Source: an uncultured Lachnospiraceae bacterium (GTDB taxonomy: Bacteria > Bacillota > Clostridia > Lachnospirales > Lachnospiraceae). Taken from it: a DNA stretch of 5,919 nt. The notes under the pieces are model-generated. The model was not told where the DNA came from and ran no database searches. It saw nothing but the letters and a program-made list of their open reading frames with translations. Shown here one piece after another: positions 1 to 5,779 of this stretch (position 1 is its first letter; each line of letters begins with the position of its first letter). The stretch covers positions 1-5,919 of the forward strand of contig USKC01000201.1 in NCBI GenBank assembly GCA_900555195.1, in the 5' to 3' direction. The position numbers and the translations under genes are program-made.

Positions 1-1220
1 GATGCGAGCAGGAAGGCAAGAATCACGCGCAGCAGCAGATCCGTGAATGTAGCCGCCATAAACGCCTTCATCGCCCCGGCCCCGCGCAAGACCCCATCCG
101 CCATGAGTTTAACAGCAATGACAAAATAAAAGGGGGATACGATCTTCAGAAACAGAACGCCCGTCTCCATCGCCACCGTGCTGTCTTCATTCATGAACAG
201 GGACAGCATCGTGCGGCCTGCTAAAAAGAACGCGACAAAGAACAGGGCCGCAAAAAACAACGCCAGCTTCACCGAAGCTTTGAGCCCTTCCCGCACCCGT
301 TCCAAAAGGCCGGCGCCCAGATTCTGTGCCGTGAAGCTGCTGGTTCCGTTGCCCAGAGTTGTGATGCTGGTAATACAGAAAGTATTCAGCTTCACAGCCG
401 CCGAATATCCGGCGATCACAGAGGAACCATATGAATTGATCAGGCCCTGGATAAAAATATTTCCGACAGAAATAAAACTCTGCTGCAGGATGCTGGGCAC
501 CGCGATCCTTCCCACCCGAAAGAGCATATCGCGCGAAAAAATCTCCGGCCGTTTGTCGGTCCGAACGGCTTTCATCCGTCTGCCGAGCGCCAGCAGAGCC
601 AAAATGCAGGCGATCCCCTGTGCGATAAATGTGGCCCAGGCCACACCGGCCACTCCCCATCCGAAGACAGCCACAAAGATCAGATCCAATACGATATTTC
701 CCAGGGAAGAGCCAATCAGAAAATACAGCGGCGTCCTGGAATCCCCCAGCGAATTAAAGATGCCGGTGGCCACGTTATACAGGAACAGAAACAGGAAGCC
801 CCCGATATAGATTCTCAGATACAGCGCCCCATCTCCAAAAATATTCTCCGGCGTATTGATCAGCGTCATCATCCCTCGGCTTCCCAGAAGACCGGCTGCT
901 GTGAGCACGGCCGCCAGCACAACGGAAGACAAAAGCGTGGTAGAAACGGCAGTTTTCATCTCGCCGAATCGTTTCGCGCCAAAATACTGAGAGATCACCA
1001 CGCTGCACCCAATGTTGCTTCCCACCGCAATGGCCATGAAAATCATGGTAATCGGATAAGAAGCCCCCACTGCTGCCAGCGCATCTTCTCCCGCGAATTT
1101 CCCCGCAATCACGCTGTCCGCCATATTATACAACTGCTGAAAAATCACGCTCACAAACATCGGTATCGAAAATCTCCACAAAACGCTTTGTGCATTTCCC
1201 TGTGTCAGGTCCTGATTCAT
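1..1220 (-). CDS. MATE family multidrug/toxin exporter, partial (C-terminus beyond left edge)
   Basis: This is an inner-membrane antiporter of the MATE family, which typically exports cationic drugs, toxins or metabolites using a Na+ or H+ gradient. The frame is open from an ATG at 1220 to the window edge, giving 406 complete codons; family members usually have about 440-460 residues, so only the last helices are missing. The N-terminus reads MNQDLTQGNAQS, followed by the hallmark first-helix segment FQQLYNMADSVIAGKF and then DALAAVGASYPI. Further hallmarks are VVISQYFGAKRFGEM at the end of helix 2-3 and GWGVAGVAWATFIAQ near helix 6. The second half repeats the fold, starting near VPSILQQSFISVGNIFIQ. 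A GAGGAG ribosome site lies 8 bases before the ATG. It follows the GNAT gene by 40 bases and has its own promoter at 1260-1288. The substrate is unknown. I see no frameshift. Confidence 0.95.
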   Translation of the reverse strand, partial: MNQDLTQGNAQSVLWRFSIPMFVSVIFQQLYNMADSVIAGKFAGEDALAAVGASYPITMIFMAIAVGSNIGCSVVISQYFGAKRFGEMKTAVSTTLLSSVVLAAVLTAAGLLGSRGMMTLINTPENIFGDGALYLRIYIGGFLFLFLYNVATGIFNSLGDSRTPLYFLIGSSLGNIVLDLIFVAVFGWGVAGVAWATFIAQGIACILALLALGRRMKAVRTDKRPEIFSRDMLFRVGRIAVPSILQQSFISVGNIFIQGLINSYGSSVIAGYSAAVKLNTFCITSITTLGNGTSSFTAQNLGAGLLERVREGLKASVKLALFFAALFFVAFFLAGRTMLSLFMNEDSTVAMETGVLFLKIVSPFYFVIAVKLMADGVLRGAGAMKAFMAATFTDLLLRVILAFLLA

Positions 1221-1227
1221 ATGAAAT

Positions 1228-1234
1228 TCTCCTC
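1228..1234 (-). promoter_or_regulatory. Shine-Dalgarno site of the MATE gene
   Basis: On the minus strand this reads GAGGAGA and ends 7-8 bases before the ATG at 1220. It fixes that codon as the exporter's start. No competing in-frame start has a comparable site. Confidence 0.8.
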
Positions 1235-1242
1235 TTCTCTTT

Positions 1243-1258
1243 CGTTCAAGCCGGAACG
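1243..1258. promoter_or_regulatory. Operator-like inverted repeat at the MATE transcription start
   Basis: CGTTC (1243-1247) and GAACG (1254-1258) form a perfect 5-bp dyad with a 6-base spacer. It sits immediately downstream of the TATAAT box, so the predicted start site falls within it. A bound repressor there would block transcription, which is common for drug-exporter genes. The arms are short and no regulator gene lies in the window, so this is a candidate only. Confidence 0.25.
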
Positions 1259-1259
1259 T

Positions 1260-1288
1260 ATTATACCACTTTTCCGTCCAAAATCCAA
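1260..1288 (-). promoter_or_regulatory. Extended -10 promoter for the MATE gene, overlapping the GNAT stop codon
   Basis: On the minus strand a perfect TATAAT (1265-1260) is preceded by TGG, giving the extended -10 motif TGnTATAAT. A weak -35, TTGGAT (1288-1283), lies 17 bases further upstream. Transcription would begin near 1253, leaving a leader of about 33 bases before the exporter's ATG. The GNAT stop codon TAA (1263-1261) lies inside the -10 box. The promoter suggests the exporter can be expressed independently of GNAT. This is seen as motifs only; activity is inferred. Confidence 0.6.
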
Positions 1289-2118
1289 AGCGTTCCTTCT
1301 CGATTTCCCACGCGCATCTTTTCCCTGCGGCGAAAGCCGAGTTTGGAAAGGACAGCTTCCGAAGGGCTGTTTCCCTGTATGGTTACAGCCTGTATTGTGC
1401 CAAATCCAAGCCTGTGAAATCCATAATCCAGAATCGCCCGGCAGGCCTCCAGACAATACCCCTTCCTCTGTTCCTCTTTCTTAACGGCAAAGCCCAATTC
1501 CGGTTGGCCCGCTCCATCCCTCCAGAAAAACCCTGCCCGTCCTATGCACATCCCCGTCTCCTTCTTCTCCAGCATCCACACCCCAAATCCATAGAGCCGG
1601 TAAGCAGTCTGAATATAGGCGCACAGCTTCTTCCGTTCCTTTTCCCTATCCGGATCCGGCCCTTCCATATACGCGGTCATATCTGGATGGGCATAGATCT
1701 GATAGAGGCTGTCCAGATCCGCTTCCGCAGCTTCCCGCACGCACAGGCGGGCGGTCTCCAGAATCCTGCAGGGAAGTCCCAGGTGGCGGCAGAGGATCTC
1801 TTCCAGGCTCGCTCCGTCCAGCCCCTCCAGCGATTCCACCGCATAGGGCAGGCCTTCCATCGGCAGCTTTCTGCTTTCCTCCGTCAGATACAGCACCAGG
1901 CAGCACTTCTCCCCCAGCCTGGCACGCATCCGTTCCGGCTGGTCTGTAATACAGACTGCTGCATCTTCTCCTCCTCCGATCTTTTCCCCTCCGTTCTCTT
2001 TCCCTCTGATCTCCTCGGTTTCTATCCCTTCTTTCGTCAGCCGCACCTTCAGTTCTTCTTCCTCCCGGCGCATATTTTCATCCAGCTTTTTTATAGCGAG
2101 TATCACTTTCTTCAGCAT
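1261..2118 (-). CDS. GNAT family N-acetyltransferase with an extra N-terminal domain
   Basis: This 285-residue protein should transfer an acetyl group from acetyl-CoA to an amine; the substrate is unknown. The RimJ/RimL-type GNAT domain covers about residues 120-280. It starts at ETARLCVREAAEADLDSLYQ, holds the acetyl-CoA loop QRKGYC (217-222) after strand ELGFAV, and ends with the NSPSEAVLSKLGF segment (250-262). In the usual Q/RxxGxG/A loop the last position is Cys here. Residues 1-50 are charged and probably flexible or helical. Residues 54-115, from CITDQPERMRARLG to RHLGLP, look like a half-Rossmann module resembling the HAD-type N-terminal parts of some clostridial GNATs (from memory, unverified). 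I chose the ATG at 2118 because an AAAGGGAAG site lies about 9 bases upstream. The frame stays open far upstream, but that stretch is antisense to the isomerase gene. A TTG at 2127 is a weaker alternative start. It is divergent from the isomerase and precedes the exporter. Confidence 0.9.
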   Translation of the reverse strand: MLKKVILAIKKLDENMRREEEELKVRLTKEGIETEEIRGKENGGEKIGGGEDAAVCITDQPERMRARLGEKCCLVLYLTEESRKLPMEGLPYAVESLEGLDGASLEEILCRHLGLPCRILETARLCVREAAEADLDSLYQIYAHPDMTAYMEGPDPDREKERKKLCAYIQTAYRLYGFGVWMLEKKETGMCIGRAGFFWRDGAGQPELGFAVKKEEQRKGYCLEACRAILDYGFHRLGFGTIQAVTIQGNSPSEAVLSKLGFRRREKMRVGNREGTLWILDGKVV

Positions 2119-2187
2119 TTTTCTCAACTTCCCTTTACGAAATCTCCCTTTTCGGCTACAATTGAAAACAGCCGTATCGGGCGTTCC

Positions 2188-2196
2188 TGATATGAT
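2188..2196 (+). promoter_or_regulatory. Candidate extended -10 promoter for the peptidylprolyl isomerase
   Basis: TGaTATGAT is a five-of-six match to TATAAT with an upstream TG in the extended -10 position. A TTGAAA at 2162-2167 is 23 bases away, too far for a normal -35, so the TG motif would have to compensate. Transcription would start near 2203, giving a leader of roughly 80 bases. Confidence 0.4.
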
Positions 2197-2272
2197 GGCA
2201 CAGCCGGCCAGGTCCGGACAGAGCCCTCTGAACCGCTGTGATACGGCCATTGTATCGTATATTTTGAAAGAA

Positions 2273-2278
2273 AGGAAG
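2273..2278 (+). promoter_or_regulatory. Shine-Dalgarno site of the peptidylprolyl isomerase
   Basis: AGGAAG lies 8 bases before the ATG at 2287. It supports that start over any upstream alternative. Confidence 0.75.
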
Positions 2279-2286
2279 TTGATTTT

Positions 2287-2808
2287 ATGGCATCCAATCC
2301 TATCGTAACCATCACAATGGAAAACGGAGATGTGATCAAAGCGGAACTTTATCCCGAAATCGCCCCTATTTCCGTGAACAATTTTATCAGCCTGATTCAG
2401 AAGCATTTCTATGACGGGCTCATCTTTCACAGAGTCATCAACGGCTTCATGATCCAGGGCGGCGATCCGGAAGGCACCGGGATGGGAGGTCCCGGCTACA
2501 GCATTAAGGGCGAGTTCGCGCAGAACGGCGTGAAGAATGACCTGAAGCATACAGAGGGCGTTCTTTCCATGGCCCGTTCCATGATGCCCAATTCCGCCGG
2601 AAGCCAGTTCTTCATCATGCATAAGGCTGCCCCTCATCTGGATGGTGCTTACGCTGCCTTCGGGAAGGTCACAGAAGGAATGGAGAACGTGAATAAGATC
2701 GCGGAGACAAGAACCGACTATTCCGACCGTCCGCTGGAGGATCAGCGCATCAAAACCATGACGGTAGAAACCTTCGGCGTGGACTATCCGGAACCCGAAA
2801 AGCTGTGA
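2287..2808 (+). CDS. ppiB: Cyclophilin-type peptidylprolyl cis-trans isomerase, cytoplasmic
   Basis: The protein catalyses cis-trans isomerisation of peptide bonds before proline and assists protein folding. The single cyclophilin domain fills most of its 173 residues. Core residues, numbered against human cyclophilin A, are visible: FHRVINGFMIQGGD gives Arg49 (R55), Phe54 (F60) and Gln57 (Q63). SMARSMMPNSAGSQFF gives Ala96, Gln107 (Q111) and Phe109 (F113). The human Trp121 and His126 positions are His117 and Tyr122 in PHLDGAYAAFG, the usual bacterial variation. There is no signal peptide or lipobox, so it is cytosolic. The C-terminus ends in a short Pro/Glu tail, DYPEPEKL. It is transcribed divergently from GNAT and convergently toward the transglutaminase-like gene, so it is probably monocistronic. 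The symbol ppiB follows common use for this class; orthology is not proven. Confidence 0.95.
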   Translation: MASNPIVTITMENGDVIKAELYPEIAPISVNNFISLIQKHFYDGLIFHRVINGFMIQGGDPEGTGMGGPGYSIKGEFAQNGVKNDLKHTEGVLSMARSMMPNSAGSQFFIMHKAAPHLDGAYAAFGKVTEGMENVNKIAETRTDYSDRPLEDQRIKTMTVETFGVDYPEPEKL

Positions 2809-2982
2809 AACCGCGTTCATATATTGTTCATATTTCTTTTAAAGAAATTTCATTCGGCCAACAATCTTTAGACACTTCTCATGGTTATACTTAGATCATA
2901 AGTTGAAGCGATCAAAGATCGATGGTTTTAAAATTTTCTTTTGCGTATCACCTAATTATTATAAATAGCTTTTTCATAATAA
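2809..2982. other. AT-rich intergenic tract with short palindromes; no gene seen
   Basis: This stretch follows the isomerase stop codon and is clearly richer in A and T than the coding DNA on either side. No frame in it has both a plausible start with a ribosome site and a protein-like translation. It contains a direct repeat GTTCATAT (2815-2822, 2826-2833) and three small dyads: ATTTCTTT-T-AAAGAAAT (2832-2848), ACTTA-N5-TAAGT (2889-2903) and CGATC-AAA-GATCG (2909-2921). I found no convincing promoter for a small RNA. It may simply be the 3' untranslated region of the isomerase transcript. Confidence 0.5.
2815..2833 (+). repeat. Direct repeat GTTCATAT at 11-base spacing
   Basis: Two identical 8-base copies, GTTCATAT, start at 2815 and 2826, exactly one helical turn apart. 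They begin seven bases after the isomerase stop codon. Such spacing is typical of tandem winged-helix regulator sites, but in an AT-rich tract chance is a serious alternative. Confidence 0.4.
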
Positions 2983-3009
2983 ATGCCAGGTAAGCTGCTT
3001 ACCTGGCAT
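2983..3009. terminator. Perfect 12-bp hairpin, probable bidirectional terminator
   Basis: ATGCCAGGTAAG (2983-2994), loop CTG, then CTTACCTGGCAT (2998-3009) form a perfect stem. It lies between two convergent genes: the isomerase ends at 2808 (plus) and the transglutaminase-like gene ends at 3099 (minus). On the plus strand the stem is followed by a broken T tract (CCTCCCTTTTATGG), on the minus strand by TTATTATG. Both tails are imperfect, so termination may be incomplete, but position and stem strength favour this role for both transcripts. Confidence 0.75.
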
Positions 3010-3098
3010 CCTCCCTTTTATGGGGTAATCTGCGGCGCACCTTCTTTCGGACGCGCCTTTCCTTGGTCTATTTTTCTGATATCTCCCAGCCGTATCCT

Positions 3099-5678
3099 TC
3101 ACGAATTCAGGAGTTCCAGAGCCAGGGACACACTGCCCACATGATAGCCGCTGCAAGCATAGATCCCTTGTCCCAATTCGTCTGCCGCCACAAGAAGGGG
3201 GAGTTTGTCCGGATCCACATACATCCTTCTGGCCACCGGTTCCGCGTTCTCCAGGTTCTCATCTTCCAGAAGCTGTGCCCCAGGAATCTCTTTCAGCAGC
3301 TTTGCAAGCAGCGGGCCAGCAGGTGTTCCGGCCAACCCTGCGATCAGAAGCAGACGGCAGCCGCTGCGCTCCAAACGCTCTTTTTCTGCCAGCAGTTCGC
3401 CGAGCACATGCTCCGTAGGTTCTTCCCCCTCTTTCAGAAAGATCAGCAGGCTTGCAGAGCCAAAGAGGAAGTTGGAGATGCAACTTTCTTTCCCCGTTTG
3501 ATCCTTCACTCCAAAATCCGGCAGCGGGTTTTTCATCTGCATATCCGTAAGCTTCCCCTGCTGCCGGTACAGTTTCACCCGCTTCGCCTCTCTTGCCTTC
3601 AGTTCAAAGCAGACGGCAGCCGCATATTGATTTCCGTTCGGCATACGCGCCACCGTGATCAACCGGTAAATTCCCGGCCACAGCGTCAGGCGAATCCTGC
3701 CTTCCAGCGGACGGAGCCCTTCATAATTCTGCGTCTCAAACTCCGCCCCGCAAAGCTTTCCGATCGTCCAGTTCTGCCCATATTTCCAGTCCTTCATATT
3801 TTCTGCATCCAGAAGCAGGCACGCCTTCTCTTCTGCTGCACCCAATCCGCTTTTCCCGTCCGCATCCTTCCAGCATTCCCACTCCAGATACTCAGGCCGC
3901 CCTGTAACGGGATTCAGCCGGGCAGGAATCCCCAACGTCCGGCAGGCGGCCACAAAGAGAACGCGTTTTCCCCGCTCATCCGCCCAGCCGCCCCGCAGCG
4001 CCGCCGGGGGAGAGATGAGCAGTGTGTCATAATCCTGCGCCGCATCAAAGTCCAGACATCCTTCCAGATGCTCCCACAGCTCCTCCGGCCTTTCTCTGAA
4101 GCGTCGTTTCTGTTCCTGCGTAAAATAAGCCTCTATCCGTTCCCGATAAGAAGTCAGTTCTTCCGTCAGGACGCGGGGATTCAGGCAGTATGCGGCAAAT
4201 ATTTCTTCTGAAACCTTTCCCCACACCGCTTTTTTCTCCGCCCTCCGGCCAAGGCGGATTCTTTCCCGAATGGCCATGGCATGCTCCAGGTGAAGCCGGA
4301 GGACGGCAGGATCCAGATCCAGCGCATCCTTATCGCTCAGCTCATGCAGAAGCATTCTTCTTTCCTCGCTCCATCCCGGCTCTTCCAAAAAGAAGGCCAC
4401 CTTTCCCACATTTCCTTTCGCGAGGGAGAGGATCGATTCTTCGCCCGGGTGCTTCGCGGCCACCCGCTCCGCTTCTTTTCGGTATCCTGCAAGTTTCCTT
4501 TCCCGAAGGGATACCGCCTTGTCCAGCAAAGGACGAAGCCCGCGCTTTTCTTCTTCTGTGGGGGCCGGCCAGCCCATGGGCGTATCCTTTGGAGCTATCA
4601 TCTCCCATTCCTGCCATCCATGGGTAAGAACCGTTCCTTCCTGCTCCAGCCTGATCACCGCTTCCCCTTCTTCCCCGTGCACCAGCCTGACGCCGGATTT
4701 TCCATCCCGTTCTGCACTCACCAGCACATCTCCCTTTCCCAGCCAGATGTGCGCTTCTCCGTCTTTACCGCTCTTTATACCAAGCACCCTGCTCCATTCC
4801 GCCATATTCAGAAGGTAAAGGCTCACTTCCGCTCCCGCAGCCGCCTCCTTGTTCTCCCCTTCCACCCGGATCCGCAGCTTCCGCACGGGAGCATAACGGG
4901 CCGTCACATTCAGGAAGCAAACGCAGCCATCCCTTCCTGCGATCTCTCCTTCCAGACCATAATCTGAAAACGTCCTCGCATAGATCAGGGGAGCTCTGGA
5001 GGCCGCATGGATAAACCAGCCCCGATCCAGGATCGCTTCCGGTTCACAGGCTCCCAGGAAATGCCAGTTTCCATCGATCCATACCTCCACCCAAGCATGG
5101 TTGTCATCACAGTGAGCCCAGCGCGGCACATAGACCTGCCTGGCCGGGATGCCAAGGCTTCTCAGCACAGACACCAGGAAAACAGACTCCTCCCCGCAGC
5201 GCCCGCTTCCGGAACGCCAGACCGACAAGGCGGATTGGGTCCTCTCGTCGCTCGCCTCGTAGGAAGCGCAGGAAGCGCACCAAAGATTCGCTTCCAAAAC
5301 CGCGTCTTTCATCCCTTTTTTCTTCACCAGCGGGCTGACCTGCTCCCAGAAAAACTCCCTGCAGTCCTCAATCCGTTCGGAATTGACCCGGTAATAAGCC
5401 ACATCATGCAGGAAGATCTCTTCCGGCAGCGCAGCGCACCAGGCCGTCTCTTCCCGCAGGAAACACGCATGGGCTGCGAACCGCTGAAACAAAGAAAAAT
5501 CATAGGTAAAAGCATCCGATAAAGGCATGGTGGCATAGTAGAACATCAGGAGTTCTCTTTCAGGCGCTTCGCATTCCTTCAGCCTCTCCTGCACCCTCCT
5601 TCCCGTCTCCTTCAGATACGCAAGCCTTTCCTGGAACCGGGCCTGGGCATATTCCATTGCTTTCTGCGACAGCTTCAT
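3099..5678 (-). CDS. Large multidomain transglutaminase-like protein with degenerate second repeat and thioredoxin-like C-terminus
   Basis: This 859-residue protein has a transglutaminase/cysteine-protease fold; its reaction and substrate are unknown. Residues 1-150 are mostly helical with no signal peptide. The core at about 150-225 shows the catalytic Cys161 in SGSGRCGEESVF, the LGIPAR strand (175-180), and His194 in DDNHAWVEVW. The usual third-residue Asp position (four after Trp205) is Gly209; Glu212 or Glu214 in GACEPE may replace it. Residues about 255-347 resemble a transthyretin-like beta-sandwich. Residues about 350-550 are largely helical. Residues about 556-603 repeat the transglutaminase pattern (VAACRTLGIPAR) but have Glu568 and Tyr597 at the Cys and His positions. 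Residues about 716-859 resemble a peroxiredoxin/TlpA-type thioredoxin fold without CXXC. The ATG at 5678 has an AAGGGAGAG site about 8 bases upstream. Homologues of similar length with GACEPE occur, from memory, in gut Firmicutes and Bacteroides. Fold assignments outside the first core are inferred. Confidence 0.92.
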   Translation of the reverse strand: MKLSQKAMEYAQARFQERLAYLKETGRRVQERLKECEAPERELLMFYYATMPLSDAFTYDFSLFQRFAAHACFLREETAWCAALPEEIFLHDVAYYRVNSERIEDCREFFWEQVSPLVKKKGMKDAVLEANLWCASCASYEASDERTQSALSVWRSGSGRCGEESVFLVSVLRSLGIPARQVYVPRWAHCDDNHAWVEVWIDGNWHFLGACEPEAILDRGWFIHAASRAPLIYARTFSDYGLEGEIAGRDGCVCFLNVTARYAPVRKLRIRVEGENKEAAAGAEVSLYLLNMAEWSRVLGIKSGKDGEAHIWLGKGDVLVSAERDGKSGVRLVHGEEGEAVIRLEQEGTVLTHGWQEWEMIAPKDTPMGWPAPTEEEKRGLRPLLDKAVSLRERKLAGYRKEAERVAAKHPGEESILSLAKGNVGKVAFFLEEPGWSEERRMLLHELSDKDALDLDPAVLRLHLEHAMAIRERIRLGRRAEKKAVWGKVSEEIFAAYCLNPRVLTEELTSYRERIEAYFTQEQKRRFRERPEELWEHLEGCLDFDAAQDYDTLLISPPAALRGGWADERGKRVLFVAACRTLGIPARLNPVTGRPEYLEWECWKDADGKSGLGAAEEKACLLLDAENMKDWKYGQNWTIGKLCGAEFETQNYEGLRPLEGRIRLTLWPGIYRLITVARMPNGNQYAAAVCFELKAREAKRVKLYRQQGKLTDMQMKNPLPDFGVKDQTGKESCISNFLFGSASLLIFLKEGEEPTEHVLGELLAEKERLERSGCRLLLIAGLAGTPAGPLLAKLLKEIPGAQLLEDENLENAEPVARRMYVDPDKLPLLVAADELGQGIYACSGYHVGSVSLALELLNS

Positions 5679-5779
5679 TTGTTTTCTCTCCCTTGCTGCA
5701 TTCTCATCTTTCTTCCATATTCTATCATTTTATAGAAATCCGCCGGTTTTTCAAGCCTCTCCTTTTCCTGTTTTTCCAT
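5675..5779 (-). CDS. Possible 34-residue ORF overlapping the transglutaminase start by ATGA
   Basis: The frame begins MEKQEKERLEKPADFY and ends YGRKMRMQQGRENK. Its TGA (5677-5675) shares the ATGA tetranucleotide with the transglutaminase start, a common sign of translational coupling. The translation is charged and helix-like with ordinary Lys/Glu-rich codons. Against it, the ATG at 5779 has no recognisable ribosome site, and a good promoter for the downstream gene lies inside it (5727-5754). It could be a real small protein, the tail of a gene whose upstream part is in another frame (5725-5913), or chance. I do not recognise the family. Confidence 0.3.
   Translation of the reverse strand: MEKQEKERLEKPADFYKMIEYGRKMRMQQGRENK
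5686..5694 (-). promoter_or_regulatory. Shine-Dalgarno site of the transglutaminase-like gene
   Basis: AAGGGAGAG on the minus strand ends about 7 bases before the ATG at 5678 and supports that start. It also lies within the last codons of the small overlapping frame at 5675-5779. Confidence 0.7.
5727..5754 (-). promoter_or_regulatory. Promoter of the transglutaminase-like gene
   Basis: On the minus strand TTGAAA (5754-5749) and TAAAAT (5732-5727) are separated by 16 bases, each a five-of-six match to the sigma-A consensus. Transcription would start near 5720, with a leader of about 42 bases carrying the ribosome site. This suggests the gene is independently transcribed. Confidence 0.55.

Noticed and set aside
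187..810. Open frames on both strands within the left part of the window (plus 178-810, minus 187-660).
   Set aside because: The MATE frame covers this stretch with clear family motifs, including GWGVAGVAWATFIAQ. The others are out of frame with it.
2119..2820. The GNAT reading frame stays open upstream on the minus strand for about 234 more codons, with an ATG at 2820.
   Set aside because: Most of that extension is exactly antisense to the cyclophilin gene, whose protein is strongly conserved. The extension reads as His/Cys-rich sequence without family character, and a ribosome site supports the ATG at 2118.
2974..3156. A 60-codon minus-strand frame across the terminator hairpin.
   Set aside because: It would run through the perfect hairpin and over the end of the transglutaminase-like gene in another frame; no ribosome site or protein-like character.
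3063..4211. A 382-codon open frame on the plus strand.
   Set aside because: It is antisense to the transglutaminase-like gene and its translation is Pro/Gln/Arg/His-rich, as expected from reverse-complemented GC-rich coding DNA. It has no recognisable domain or ribosome site.
4281..4967. A 228-codon open frame on the plus strand, plus shorter ones nearby.
   Set aside because: These are antisense shadows of the same transglutaminase-like gene, with Ser/Pro/Phe-rich wrong-frame composition.
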